A stretch of DNA of 64,000 nucleotides from Astropecten irregularis (GCA_963971285.1 OZ020265.1:5186270-5250269); one strand, 5' to 3'; counted from the first letter of the stretch, positions 13,801 to 28,800 are shown. Notes: generated from the sequence alone by a model not told the origin. Translations and numbers: made by a program.

Positions 13801-16800
13801 TCGTAATGCCCCGTAATTTTCCATAGTTATGTTTTGTGTGTAGATCTTATTTTCTTAGGGCTGATTTGCCACGACCGTAAATCGGTCTGGAATAAAGAAC
13901 TGTGCGTTTTGGTAAATAACCTCTCACAATATAATTACTAGTGAGAATGGGAGATCTTGTATAAAATCCTCATAACTTTGTATACCTTTTTGTATAGTTT
14001 ATTATTGTCTTGGCGATACCGCCGAAACATCAAGTTCCCGCCAAGTAACAAATTAATTGAATTGGCGGCGATATTATCCTTGACGTACTTTACACGTAGT
14101 CGTGGTCCACCTCTCAGTAATATGTTCGTTTTTATCTTAATCTATGTCAATAATTTTGTAGATAATTAATGTAGTCCCTTCCTATCATATAATTACACTT
14201 TGTTTAGTTTTCATAGTGTTTCGATTACGAAACTGATAAATGAATTGTAATTATAAATTCGTCTATAAACATATTAATATGGATTAATTTTTTTGCTTTT
14301 GCAGACAGTTGTTTTCCTTAATTCCTATTGACTGTCGTTCTTTTTATATGTTCGCAATTAAAAAAATTCCACCGAATATTGCAAAACAATTATGTCCTCC
14401 ACCTTGTAATATTTTTAAGTGGAACCGCCCGGTAACAATTGTATGGAGAAACACTAGAAGAATGCTACAAAAATGTGAAGGCGACAACAGAACTAATGGC
14501 CCAAGCAGGCTTCATTGTGCATGACATTAAATCGGTCTTTGAACCAACGCAAAAATAACCTTTCTAGGGTTTGTGCTTAGCTCCACAAACATGACGGTCT
14601 CCTTAACAAGCCACAAAACTGAAGGAGAGTTTTCAGAAGTTAACAGCCCAAAAGTCAATTCCCATACGAGAAGTAGCGCAAGTTATTGGTATGATAGTAT
14701 CAAACTTTCAAGGTGTAATGTTTGGGAAACGTTATTACCGGTACGTCGAAAAAGACAAAAAATACTGGCTTTGCAGCAAAGTGACGGGAATTATGATACT
14801 CAAATGAGTTTGTCACACGAGGCATTAAATGACCTCACATGGTGGATTGAAAACATTGAATCCAAAGAAGCCACAAGGAGTTTACGTTTGATTAACTCAC
14901 AGCCAAATTTGTCAATCACTTCAGATGCGTCCCTTTCGGGATGGGGTGCTGTTTGTAATGGCGTACGAACAGGAGGGCATTGGAAACCTCAAGAAGCTAA
15001 AGCTCACATGAATGAGTTAGAAATATTGGCTGCTTTCCTTGCATTAAAGTCCTTCACAAAGACAGGGGAGAATGCCCATGTACGTCTTTATGTTGACAAT
15101 ACAACGGCAGTTGCCTATATCAACAACATGGGAGGAACACATTCCGCAAACTGTGACAAATTAACACGACAAATGTGGCTGTGGGCTAAACAAAACAAAA
15201 TATGGCTCAGTGCAACTCATATTCCAGGCAAACAAAATGTTGCAGCAGACATAGAGTCGAGGAAAATGAATGTCGATGGGAATGGATGCTTAAACCGCAC
15301 TTATTTCGACAACTTTGTGGCAAATTTTCTAATCACAAATCGATCTCTTTGCCTCGAGATTAAACTATCAGGTTAAGCCTTATGTGTCATTGAGACATGA
15401 CCCAGAAGCAGCAGCCATAGACGCATTTATGCTTTCTTGGGAAACTCACAAGTTTTATGCTTTCCCTCCCTTCAGCTTAATCGGAAGAGTTATCCAGGAA
15501 ACTCTTAACGACAAAGCAGAAGGACTTCTGATAGTCCCCAACTGGCCAACCCAATGTTGGTACCCTAGACTAATCCACATGCCGATGGCAGAGCCAGTGC
15601 TCATCCCATCGAGTGCCGTACCGCTCAAGTTGCCACAGGACAGAGATGCAGTGCATCCACTACAGGCAAAGATGTCCCTGCTAGCATGCCATTTATCAGG
15701 GAACGTCTCCAGAGTACGGACATTTCAAGCCGGACCGCAGAAATCATAGTTTCTTCATGGAGAACTGAGACCCCAAAACAGTACACCTCCTACTTACGGA
15801 GATGGGACTCATTTTGTAGACGGGGGAATATAAACCCCATAAAACCAACAATAGGCAAAGCCTTGAATTTTTTGACAGAGTTATTTGATTCAGGCCTTAG
15901 TTACAGCTCTATTAATACAGCCAGGTCGGCGATATCAGCTATTACTTTGCCCATAGATGGCACTCCAATCGGCAGTCATGCACTTACCTCCAGGTTTAAG
16001 AAAGGAGTATTTACTGCTAGACCAACATTCCCTCGTTACAAAGTTGTCTGGGATGTTAATATTTTGTTGAATTATTTTGATAAAAACAGTCAACTTTCGT
16101 TAAAAGTTTTAAGTAAGAAACTTGTTACGTTGCTAAGCCTAGTGACGGCACAACGTGTGCAAACACTGCATTTTTTATGCCTTGAAGATATTATCATATC
16201 TGACACAGAGTGTCGCCTATTCATTCGATCATTGTTGAAACAGAGTCGGCCAGGGGTACATCAACCTGATATTATGTTGCCAATTTATTCACGGATTGTG
16301 AAGCTTTGTGTTGTTTCTACCCTACAAGAATATATTAAACGTACTCAGATTGTACGTGGCCAAGAAAAACGCTTGTTTATAAGTTTTCAAAAACCATTTA
16401 GAGCCCTGTCCAGAGACAGTATAAGTAGATGGATACGAGATACACTTAATGCAGCAGGAATCGACACTACAGTATTTACACCTCATAGTGTTCGAGCTGC
16501 ATCTACTTCTGCAGCTGCGACTGCTGGAGTTTCTTTACAAGTCATTATGGCAACTGCAGGCTGGTCAGGGGCACAGACATTTGCCCGTTTCTATAATAAA
16601 CCCATTGTAAATGACCCTGCATATTCTACTGCTGTTTTGCAAAGGAAACAAGATTAATTGTGTGCAACCTGCGAGCTAGAGGGAAACCACCTCTAGTGTA
16701 ATATTATCAAGTACATATTATCAACGCCCACAGCACACAGTGGGGCTACAACGTGAACAACCAAGATGGCGATGAAGTCGAAGCCTGGCTTGAAGCTAAT

Positions 16801-19800
16801 CACCTGAACCTGATCCACGATGCCAAACTGCCAAAATCCTTTCACAGTGCCAGATGGAAACGAGGATATAACCCAGACCTCGTCTGTGTGAGCAGCGACC
16901 TAACATCAAGAGCTGTAAAAGAGGTCCTGGACCCTATCCCCCACACGCAACACCGGCCTATAACCATAACCATCCAAACCTTTCTCCAAGCCACAACTGT
17001 CCCCTTTCGCAGAAGGTTCAACTTGCGGAAGGCAAACTGGCTGCCTTTCAAACAGGAGATCGAGGAATCCATCTCTAGTATCCCAGCACACCCCAACAAC
17101 TACAACATGTTCACTAACTTACTGAAAAGGTCAGCCAGGAGACACATACCAAGAGGATGCCAGTCTGAGTACATTCCTGGGCTTTCAGACACATCCAGCG
17201 ACCTACTACAAGACTACCACAGGGCATATCACGAGGATCCCTTCTCCTCTACCACCAAGGAACTCGGAGATATCCTGTTAAACAAAGTTGGGGAAGACAG
17301 AAGGCAAGCTTGGAAGGAACTAATAGAAAACACTAACATGACCAACAACAGCAGAAAGGCATGGGCCACAATACGCCGCCTCAGTGGAGACCATACTACA
17401 TCGCCCACAATTACAACAGTCACAGCAAACTCAGTAGCAGCACAGCTTGTGGCCAACGGTCGCAGCCAAAACCGACGAAGGCCCACAGGAGAACACCACC
17501 GGACAGCCGTACCAGACCACCCACAACCAGCCCAAGACCTCACCAAGCCCTCAACATAAAAGCACTTGAAGCTGCAATGAGTACATGTGTATGCTTAAAC
17601 CTGGGAAAGCAGCAGGAATTGATGACATACTGGGGGAAATGCTACAGCACCTTGGACCCAAAGTAAAGATCTGGCTCCTAGGAATGCTGAACTTATGCAT
17701 GGCACAGAAAACAGTCCCACAAGTATGGAGAAAGACCAAGATCATCGCAATTCCCAAACCAGGAAAGGACCCATCATCGCCCAAAAGCTACATACCAATT
17801 TATCTCCTCTGCATCACCTACAAGCTCTATGAGAGGCTACTACTCCAACGTCTTACCCCACTTATAGATTCCAAGCTTACCAAAGATCAAGCTGGTTTCC
17901 GCCCTGGCCGCTCCTGTGCAGGACAGCTACTGAACCTCACCCAACACATAGAGGACGGTTTTGAGTGCAAGCGCACCACCGGAGCAGCCTTCATAGACCT
18001 CACGGCCGCCTATGACCCTGTCCAGCACCGCACCATGATCAGGAAACTTTATGATATAACTGGCGATATCGACCTGTGCCAAGTTATCAGAAGCCTCCTA
18101 AACAACAGGCGCTTCTATGTCCAACTAAATGACAAGAAGAGCAAATGGAAAGCACAGAAGAATGGCCTACCACAAGGAAGCGTACTGGCCCCCCTCCTCT
18201 TTAATGTCTACACCAACGACCAACCACTCCCCTCACAATGCCGGCGCTTCATCTACGCCGACGACCTCTGCATCTCTACTCAACAGGAAAACTTCCAGAA
18301 GATTGATTCTGTGCTGGAAAGCGCCCTCCAATAGATGACAATCTACTACAACAAAAACCACCTGAAACCAAACCCAACCAAAACCCAACAAAAACCCAAC
18401 TCTGCAGCTTCCATCTCAAAAACAGAGATGCAAAAAGGGAACTGAACATCTCTTGGAATGGCTACAAACTCTCAAACCACCCCCTCCCAGTCTACCTTGG
18501 AGTCACACTTGACAGGACACTCTCCTTCAAAACCCACATCCAGAACACCAAGGTCAATACCCGCAGTAACATCCTGCGCAAACTGGTCAACTCAAACTGG
18601 GGCGCTGATCCAGCAACCATCCGTGCAACAGCCCTAGCCCTGTGCTTCTCTACAGCTGAATATGCGTGCTCAACTTGGAGTCGGTCACACCACACCAAAC
18701 TGGTTGACACGGCCCTCACCGACACTTGCCGCATCATCACAGGATGCATAAAGACAACACCAGTTCCATGCCTTTATGCCCTAGCAGGCATTGCACCCCC
18801 CACATCAGGCGATCCATCACCGCCCAAGACGAACGGCGAGCACAGGAGTTTGATACCAGGCACTCCCTCCACGGACATATAGCACCCCCTCCTCGGCTGA
18901 AATCCAGAGCCAGCTTTCTGCAGGCTGTTCCATCTCTCCTGACAACCAAAGAAACAGCAAGGACCAACATCTGAAAAGATGAATGGAACCAGCCAAATAT
19001 CCCAGCCGAGGACTGGATAGAGAGAGACATCTCACCAACAGAGAGCCTGGCCAGCGGTCACAACCTCCCATGACCAACCTGGAAGACCCTCAACTGACTC
19101 AGAGTGGAGCAGGGGAGGTGCAAAGCACTGATGACAAGATGGAACCTTCAGACAGACGATAAATGCAGCTGTGGAGCAACACAGACGATGCCCCACCTAC
19201 TGGTGTGTGATAACGCCCCTAAGTGCAACCCACGGGACCTTGCTGAACCAACATCACAAGCTGTGACCTGCGACGAATGCTGGCAGAACAACATCTAAAT
19301 TGAATTGCGACGGACTCGAAGAAGAAGAAGAAGTACATGTATGTGATGTAAGATTATACACAAATGTGTTAACGACATTAAATCTGGATACTTCACTTGA
19401 GAATTGTTTGTTTGGTTATCTTTTTTCAAGTCACTTTTATCGTTCTCTAAAAATCTCACGTAGTCTCTGTAGTGACGTCAAAATGGGGAGGTAGAATCCT
19501 AAAATTAGACGAGTCTAGAATTAGGCGAAGTTTGATTGGGATTCTACCGACCTATTGTGACAAACGAAAGGGATTACGTGCCCTCCTCTTACCCGTTTAT
19601 CCCTCCCTATTTTCCGATAAGTGTGACTTGTGCTTTCAAATATGACGTGCTGCTGGCTGGTGAGCGCTATCTCACGTAATCCCTTTCGTTTGTCACAATA
19701 GGTCGGTAGAATCCCAATCAAACTTCGCCTAATTTTAGACTCGTTTAATTTTAGGATTACTGGGGACATGAACCAACACCCTATAGAGGTTGTGCAGTCA

Positions 19801-22800
19801 CGTGATCAGGACGCCATTTTGGACGGCAACGCTGTACACATGTATAATGCACGTACGTACAGTGTATACATGTAATTAACCCACATGCGTTCGCGTACCT
19901 TGAAAATCAACCGGACGCAGAAGTGCGTGCATTATGATGCTGTCTGGTACGCGTACGCGTGCGGGCGAACGCGTGTCGTCCAAAATGGCCGATAAGCTGT
20001 CAAGCGACGTCACGTGCACGCTCTCTATACAGCGATGCATGTTTCTAGGAGTCTGACAAAAGAAGTTAATCTCATGTTTAGGTGCAACTTACAGAGTCTG
20101 GAGTTTTTCCAAGTCACGCAGAGCCTCATATTTCATGTCGATTGCTTTCTTCTGACCATCCGTTTTGTGTCCACGGATTAGCACCCTGAAATCACAAAAT
20201 TGGGAGACAGGTTAGCATCTGAAAGTGAACATTTTGGAGACATCCGGAATGGGAGACTTTTGGAGAGTCGGTCTTGAGCCAACAGCGCACGCGCAAACCA
20301 TGCTTGCCCAATGCGCGTGCGCTGTTGACTCAAGACCAACTCTCCAAAAGTCTCCCATTAGGGGACATTTGATACCTCTCTCAAGTATCAGCTACCTTTT
20401 TAAGCAAATCAACAACGAGTTAACAAACACACAAACATAAATATTAATGCTTGATAGATATTCAACATTCTGCTGCTTAACATCGAGGAATACCTCTCTA
20501 ACGATGTTTTTCAATACGTTTCGTTATGTAAGCAGTTTATTTTAAGTACAGTATTTTTTTTTTCCATTTTTACAAATAGAGAGAAAGGTAAGCCTTAATT
20601 AAAAGAGTGAACATTGTAAGATATTGGAATTAGATGGACATATTGATGTCTCTTGTAGGTATCAGCTACCTTTAAAAAAAATATGTCGATTGTCCAAAAT
20701 TTAAAAGATGACATTAAAGCCCTCAGTATGGATATCATGTCAAGTTCAAGTTTATTGGTTTAAAGGATGTTTTGAAATAAGTGCAGCAAGTGCAGATAAT
20801 GCATGAAGCTTTCCAGTCAGTCAGTCAGAAATAAGTTAGCAAAGTAATTGTGCACAAATCCTATGCGAATGTTCCCAACGTACAGAACCCCACTTGTCAT
20901 TATTTTCGTTATTTATGTTATAACTGTATTCGTAACGATCCATACTACATATACTAAAATACTGCCATCCCATTATATTCTCTGTGGAGTATACAGTTCA
21001 GGCTGCTGTAAGGCCGGGCACAAATTTAAAGCTTAAAGACATCGTACAGGATTTGCAAGGCCTACAAAAAATATTGCGTTTGAGACAGAAAATGGACTCA
21101 ACAGTTCGTTAACAGTGCAAACAGTCACCATGGGAAATCTTGGTTCATCAGATGCTGGGATTTTCAAGGAAATCTGCATTTATTATCTTTTAAAAAGATC
21201 GTTCGTCCGAACGATGTAGTAGCATTTCGATAAATTTTTGAAGGATTCACGATTTGTTTCGGTCGTATTTCTGCTATCCAGATGAACAAAGCTCAAAAAG
21301 GCACATGAAACAACGTCTGTAAAAAAGTTTCAGACATTCACTTCTGTTTAAGTACCAAATTCAGTCAAAACGCACATCTTTGCAAATCCTACATGCTCCT
21401 TTTTAGCTCAAAGCCGTCTCTTCCTTTGCACGAACCATTTACTCAAAATGTTCTGCTTTCACGTGATGCATGGGCAGCTTTTGCTTTTTCCAACTCCCAT
21501 TGGAAGGATTGGGCATGTGGAAGTCTAGTTCGCCTTGAGGTGTCAACGGGCAGCTGATGGGCCTAAGCTCCACTGGTGCTCCAATTGGAATGCGGGTTTA
21601 AGACACCCACTCCTCCAGAGGAGCAATATGTGACACCGTGTCTTTCCCAGGGACAACTAACCCATGGCTAGAATCAAACCCACAATCTGTAGATTGACCA
21701 AAAGACTTGGACTACGACACAACAGACCACTTAGCCACGGCACCCAACATACAAACACTGGATGAGAGAGCCCCTATGAAACCATTGCTGCTGTTTGGCT
21801 TTGCAGAACAAAGTTTACAAATCAGTAACCAATAAACATAGCTTCGTGTACAACTATAGCTGCAGTAAATTTGCAAGATAGCAAACCCTTCTGCTGATTC
21901 TGCTTACATGGTTCGCAATTCCTTTAACCCATCAAATGCTGCATCTTCAATCGTTTCCAGTGGTACTCCAGAAATAACACTGCGAAATAAGCGCACAAGA
22001 AGAACAAAATATCAAACACCGCAGTGTGGCACATTACATATAGGCCTACTCCAAATTGCTATAGGTTCTACGTGACAGAATTGTACATCGCAATCCTAAC
22101 GAATTTTACTCATTCAATTTCAATATATTCCATAATACCTTGAGGTTTCTATAGACTCTATGAAACAATTAAATGATATATGTTTAATACAATTAATTAA
22201 ACAAGGTATTGAGCTGCTGCTCAACAGCCAAAGAAATGACCTTAAATATATAATATGCTTGGAGTTGGAGGGCCTAAATCGTTTCGATCCCAACAGGATC
22301 TTTATCTTTAGTATTCGATAAAGATCCAGCTAGGATCGAAACGCGTCAGGCCCTCCACGCATACTTTTATGTTATTTTTTCTTGTTAATGACAATAACAG
22401 GCACTCACATTCCCTGCAGTTTAATCAGCTCCTTGAAAGATTCGCCGTGAAGGATATTTAAGTCATTGTGGGATATATTGCTGCAAAAGAGGTCAGATGA
22501 ATGCAAGTTATTAAGTACAGGAAACTAAAAACGTGCAAAACATAAAATGGTGAGCGTATTAAGAAAAGACTGACGTCTCAATCCAAGAAGAACTTTGAAG
22601 AATGTTGTGGATTTCATCAAAAGCGAGTCGAATTGATGAAAGCGATATGTAAAAATTATACAACCCCTGGGCCGTTCGAGGCCTGGCTGTGCCTGGCACG
22701 GTTTTGTCACGTAGTACGACTTGTCATGCGAGGTACATGAAGAATGAATGTGCTGGTTTGAAGAATGTAATGGGAAAATGCGCATTTGAGAGAGAGAATG

Positions 22801-25800
22801 ATCAAATGTATCTATACAATTTTTTCTAGGGATAAAGCAAGTTAGCATTATTCACTCAATGGGAAAAATAACAGTGGCACACAATATAGAGGGCCTGATA
22901 TTAAACCCATTAAAAATTTACTTAAAGGTTACCTGAAATCAAAACTCCTGAGGTTAATTACATATGTATTGTTATTAAACTCAACAAGTCGATCATTGTT
23001 TGTGTTAAAAAAAATATTGTACGTAAAAAAAGAAGGAATTTTAGACCTAAAATTTAGCACCCCATTTTTCGCGACGAAAAACCTTGCTACGTCACCGGCA
23101 GAACGCCACTCAGTATACAAGTCGCAATTCCTGCCGACCCCGCGTTTTTGTTCAAATCGAAGATCAAAATCCCACATACAATGCGCGTGAGCCAGCATGA
23201 GCTACTGATGCGCAAACCTACTTGTTCTGCTGGTGACGTCACATGCATTGTTGCGTGGATCGGTTCCGATGGGAATCTTTAGGCACGTTGTCACACACCA
23301 AAAAGCGCGACTATTGGGGTAGCTTTTTGTCGTGTCCACACAGGCAAAAAAGCCCGACCCAAATCGCACCGGTACGATTTCTATCAAACAGCGCTTACGC
23401 AGTGAAGCGTGAAGTTGGCATGAGTCCTGTGCTAGAATCGCGGGCCCGCATTGCATGATGGAATATACAAACCGGTATTTTTTGGTGCACCGTTCACACA
23501 GCAAATAATCGTGACTATTTGCAAAAAGACGCACTACTAGAGCGATTTGGAACGCGCGCGATTATTTGTGTCCCCACACACAATTAATAAGAGCGACTAT
23601 TAGGGGCGCGCTGCAAATCGCGACCCAAACAGTCGCGCTTTTTTGGTGTGTGGGAACGTGCCTTATGTTGTTGTTTTTTTTGGGGGGTGGGGCATACAAG
23701 TACTGATATTTTTTTGTTTAATTTGGGGTCAAAATTAAGCATTTACATGAACAATTTGAATCTATATAGTCATTAACTAGCATTAAGCAATAATCTGAAA
23801 GCACTTGCATCCCTTTCCAAAATTTGATTACAGGTAACCTTGAAGAGCTAAAGGAAGACACTACAAGGGTTGGACCGTAGAGGACCGTTTCATTCTACAG
23901 TATATAGTTGATATCACAGTGCACAAATCAGTAAATACAACTACCTACATAAGGTCCTTGCAAAAGCAATCATGCACAATGATGGTTTGCTGGAAGGTGA
24001 ACAAACCAGAAGAAAACGAAAATTGCAACTTACAGCCACAGAAGATTATTCAGACCTTCGAATGAGAGTGGAGGTATACTTCGTATTCCATTGTTTGTCA
24101 AGAAGCTAAAAGACAATGACGATTCATGGATTATTGGACCTACACTTACCGCTTGGTTAATTTTTCAAGCAGTCACAATGTAAGATGTATTTACACAGTT
24201 TGAATAGAGCGATTTGGCCGAAGATTCCAGATTACTCGGTTTTAAAAGTAAACCAGTAGCATTGCTCAAACTGGCATAAATCAAATGCCATATTACATTC
24301 GATGACAAGAAAAGTACAAAGGCCAAGTCATTGTTAAGTATATTTATTTTGTTTGTCTCTTGAAACCAAAATCAAATCTTCTACTGGAAAAAAAATCGTT
24401 AACCATATCTGGCTGGTGGCTCAGGATTCTAGTGCAAATGTTGTTGAGGACTTCACTTCAAAACAGCCAGTGGGTATCCTCGGGCGATTTTCCTTGAGGT
24501 ATATTTCTATACTTTTGTAATCAAGCATTGATCAAAAGCCTTGATGAAACCCAAATGGTCAAAAGGGTAACTCCAAATTAAGCCCCGGTCTGAAAGGGGC
24601 CTTAGGGCCTCCATACCGGGCCTTGCGTAAAGTTGCGTATCGTTGCGTAGCGACTACGCTGCACTACCCAATTCCTACGCTATAGTCTACGCTGACTTGC
24701 GTATCAATACGCTGAGGTTGCACAAGAAGTAGGCCTACGCGAGCTGGACGCAAAAGATTGGTTCTAAAACATGTTAAATTTTTTTCACGTACTCTTGGCG
24801 TAGAGCACTTGAACGCAGTTTTTACGCAAGTCTACGCAACACTGCGCTACTTGTGTATACCATGCCTACGCAACAGTACGCTACCCTACGTCTGTTATTC
24901 TACGCGTAGGTACGCCGATAATTATAATCCTTGTAGGGTATAATCATTGCCTGCACAGGGTACGGAACCATACGCCCTCGCACTACGCACATTTACGTAT
25001 TACTCTCACCTTGGGTATACGCAGCCTTATTTCTTCGTACACGATACGCCGCACTACGAAACTCTACGTATGGCCAGTGTGAAGGGGGCTTAAATGGAAA
25101 TAATGTAATAATAAGATACAATTTTCAAGGTGGGGCGAGAACCCCTAAGCAATGATTTGTTTAAACCGCAAGAAATCAGGTTGGACCCGAACCAGAACAG
25201 ACTCGAACCTAGGACATAACAGATGAAGGATGGGGATAGATTCACTATACCAAGCTATTAAGTCGGTTGGATGAACAAGACGACGCAAAGGTACGTATGG
25301 TCATACTTACAGTACTTGCAGCTTGAAGAAGCGTTTAAAATGTCCAGGCATCAGCGTACTTATGTTTCCACCTGATAACTCCCTGTTAGACGTGAAAACA
25401 AAATGGGTGACAAAACTCGTTCAATGGAATCACATTCCATGAATTCAAGGGATATTGTTATTAGGCTTGAACAAACGAGAATGTTTGTCATTGAAATGCA
25501 CTCCACACACATTTCCATCTTTAAATGACAGTTCAGGTATACCTTCCCTCTGGTAAGACCTGGGACAATACACCGATCCAGTAGGCCGCGCCCCTTAACA
25601 ATTTGGCCAATTACAACGCGTTATTTAAGGTCCGACAAATTGCCGCCATTTTGTCCGACATAACGGCATGAATTTTGTATTCTTTAGTTCACACTTTTCG
25701 TTGAGTTTAATTTTGTTTTGTATGTACAGCGGTGTTAAATATTTCCATTATATTCCTGGCTCTCGATGCCCTGGCTGAAAGTAAAGGTACATTTTTGGCC

Positions 25801-28800
25801 TTTTGCAAAACCAAAGTCCAACTCAGAGAGAAGTGTTTATGTGGTTGAGTGTATGTGATTCGTCGCGTGTGGGCGATGTTGACACTTGGGGCCTGTTTGT
25901 TTCGGACGAATCTGCGGATCCGGATCCCATTTTTCGGATCCACCTCCTATGCAGGGTACGCTAAAATGGGATCCGGATCCGAATGATTCATGTTCCTCTG
26001 CGTGAAACAAACGGGCCCTTCATGTGCGTGCGCGTGTGCGTTGTTGCTAGGACGTTGCTATGGTGGGCGTGGCCTACTGGATCGGTGTTTTGTGGGACTC
26101 TTAGAGAAATCAATGTCCTAAATTGTTAGCTTTTCAGCAGAACAGTAATTTGACTTATTATGTGATTTCAACCATAATAAATCGCAGAAAGTATCGTTTC
26201 TTGTTGGACACGCAACAGGTTTTGAACTCTTGGTTGCTGCAAACATGTTATTCTGTCTAGACGTCTTGGCGTGTTCATTGATCCTGTTGTATACTTTTGT
26301 TGCTACCACTTGATTTGAAACAGTTCAATACCCGGATGCGATTGATACCACCAATACCTCAAAATCGCCCATTGTGGCAACCAATCTTGAAGATCCAAAG
26401 TCCCCATAATAAATAAATTGTTGAACATTTATACAATTTAATCCTAAATATGCTATAGTGTATGATATAGGGTACGTCTGATGCGTATACTTACAGCACA
26501 TCAGTCGTGGCCGCCATGTTTTTGAGTGTGCTCTCTGTCCATCCTGACTGACATTTGACGAAGAGGGCGCTGTTTTTGTAATAACACTGGCATTCATTGG
26601 GGCATCGATGCTTATCTGAAATGGAAATAAAAGTACAGTGTGGCTTTATATTTTATAGGTTATCTACACCATTTATAAGATTGTATAGAAACAATCCAGT
26701 GAAAATGGAACATAGTTATGTGACCTGTCACGACAAAATTAGCTTAAAGTAGTTGTTTTTTTAATTGAGATATTGCTATTTTTGAATTCAGCATAAAAAG
26801 AGCTTTCCAATGGTATATAAAACTTAGGGTAATAATATTCCCACGACGCCGTAGGACCGGGGAGAGTGATGGAGTTCACACAAATCTTGGAAGAAAAATT
26901 AGGAGAAAATCGCATGTAAAGTTTTGCATGAAAAACCAAGTAAGAAATAACTGAAGACAACAGGAGGTGGTATGGTCTTGTACAGCAACGGATGTGTTCC
27001 CGTCATTATTTTTTACCAAATGTTCACACATCATTATTTGCAACATTGGCAATGTAAAAAAAAGAAGTTGATTTGAGCAAGTATTAAAGGCTAGTTTGCA
27101 TATTCAAAATTCAGATTTTAATACTAATAAAGAAAGAAGAATGATACTCTTAATTTCCGTTCAAGCAGTCATGTACTCAGTTGAATGTTGATGCCAAAAT
27201 ATATTTTACCGCAGTTAAGTTCGTCATCTTTCAGCAAGCAGTGGTCGGTACCATCGCATACTTTGTCCCATAGAAGGCACTCTTTGCTCCCGCTGCATTC
27301 GAAGTACCCCGAACAATTGATATTGTTGACTTGGACATGTGAAAGAAGAACGGTGATTCATTATTAGGGTTACTCTGATGTTAGAATATATTATTCAAAC
27401 CTAAGAATGTCATACATGTAGTTATAATACGTGTTTCATAGTCTATATCATACTAATATAAAATTTGCAGCAGTTTATTACTTGTACATACTAATAATAA
27501 CAGGAACTTTAAAATATATTCTAGTAATAAACTGCTGCAAACTGCTCATCAGCCAAAATAATAACCTGAAATTTATAAAATGCTTGGAGTTAAGAGGGCC
27601 TGACGCGTTTCGATCCTAGCAGGCTAGGATCTTTATCGAAGGCTAAATGACGCCGTCTAGCCTTCGATATAAAGATCCTGCTATGATCAAGTCGCTTTGG
27701 GTCCTCCTAACTCCGAGAACTTGTATGATTTTTAAGCCTAAATTGCAAACTGCTCTGTGCATGATCTGAGCAGCTGAATACAAGTTCACAATGTACAAAG
27801 ACCGATTTCAAATAAAAATGTAAGATACTAAATCATTTCGGTGATTTTGGCTTCTCAATGTTAAGATTAATCGTAGAGTATTGTGAAATTTAATCTAGGT
27901 GTATAATACATCAGTATATATAGTGCGCCATTTTACAAATAAACAGTAGGTAGCTAGGCAGACCCATGTAGATACTGCAATGTTTCTAAGCTCAAGATGA
28001 CACACACAAAGGGGGTTTACGAAACGGAGGCTCGGGCTCAGGATCAGGATCAGGTTCAGGCTCCAGCTCCATTTCGTGAATCCATTCTGAAATAACTGGT
28101 ATCAAAATATAAGCTTTTGGCTGCGGTTCGGAAGTAGATTCTCTGGTTTGAAAAGAAAACAGAGCTTGAGCTTCAATGAAAAAAACACAACTTATATTTA
28201 AAACACATGTGGGTGACAGATCTGGAGCTTGAGCATGAGCCTAATCCGCCGTTTCGTAAACGCCTTAAAGAAATTATGACCGATGCCGATACCACAAAGG
28301 ACCAAAACTGATATCAATGATCATTATAGTGTACAGCAACCCTTTGCTTAGCAAAGGTTGATGTCACATTACAAATCACGATGGTTTTATACTGACAATT
28401 CAAAGTCAAGGTTAATCTAAGTGATTCATAAAATCCACCAACAATGTTGGCAGATTATGTTTGTATCACGGATTAGGGGTCAAAGAGGTCAAAGGTCAAT
28501 AGTAAGGTCAAATTACAACACTCCAGCAGCTCGTCGTATGCGTTGGGGCAGTCCTTGAAGCCATTACACACAGCCTCCTCGGATACACAGACAGTCGTAT
28601 TCTCACATGGGAGTTCACCTGAGCAGTCCACCTCTTTATCTGTTAAAGCTAAGTTTATCATAAAACAAATGTGATATTGACATGTCATTTCATGGTAAAT
28701 CGTAAGAATTTGGTGAAACCAAAGGCATGCTCGGATCGATTGCACGAAGCCCTACTATCGATCATAACTCGTTTCACGAAGGATAACCCATCGTATACTA

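Larger units (their letters stand above)
4807..14437 (+). mobile_element. Young Ty3/gypsy LTR retrotransposon inserted in the DIRS element
   Basis: Length 9631 bp, with two 1188-bp LTRs beginning TGTAAC and ending GTAACA, flanked by the direct repeat ATTG (4803-4806 and 14438-14441). It has a tRNA-Ser primer site, gag, and pol with PR-RT-RH-IN order. Reading the LTRs side by side I find one difference (T at about 5976, G at about 14419). All coding blocks are open, so it may be active or only just inserted. It lies antisense to the receptor gene. Confidence 0.93.
16717..19330 (+). mobile_element. 5'-truncated jockey/I-like non-LTR retrotransposon inserted in the DIRS element
   Basis: Flanked by the 8-bp duplicate AAGTACAT (16709-16716 and 19331-19338) and ending in (GAA)n. 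It starts inside the endonuclease and reaches the natural 3' end, as expected of target-primed reverse transcription that stopped early. Confidence 0.83.
2614..19758 (+). mobile_element. DIRS-type tyrosine-recombinase retrotransposon, split by two later insertions
   Basis: Net length is about 4.9 kb once the nested elements (4807-14441 and 16717-19338) are removed. It has a gag-like ORF, RT/RNase H and a tyrosine recombinase in the standard DIRS order. Ends are inverted repeats: left 2614-2690 shares GATAGCGCTCACCAGCC with the complement of about 19641-19675. An internal complementary region (19456-19583) joins the complements of the two outer ends directly at AAT/ATT, which fixes the boundaries. 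There is no target duplication, as expected of DIRS. The coding part has breaks (see components), so it is not autonomous now. Confidence 0.85.

Noticed and set aside
15686..16657. A host or phage-type tyrosine integrase gene
   Set aside because: It overlaps and follows DIRS RT/RNase H and sits between DIRS terminal structures, so it belongs to the element.
22480..25310. Additional LRR exons between LRR 1 and LRR 2
   Set aside because: No further 72-nt stretch with LRR pattern and phase 2 splice sites was found by reading the minus strand; phases already agree without one.
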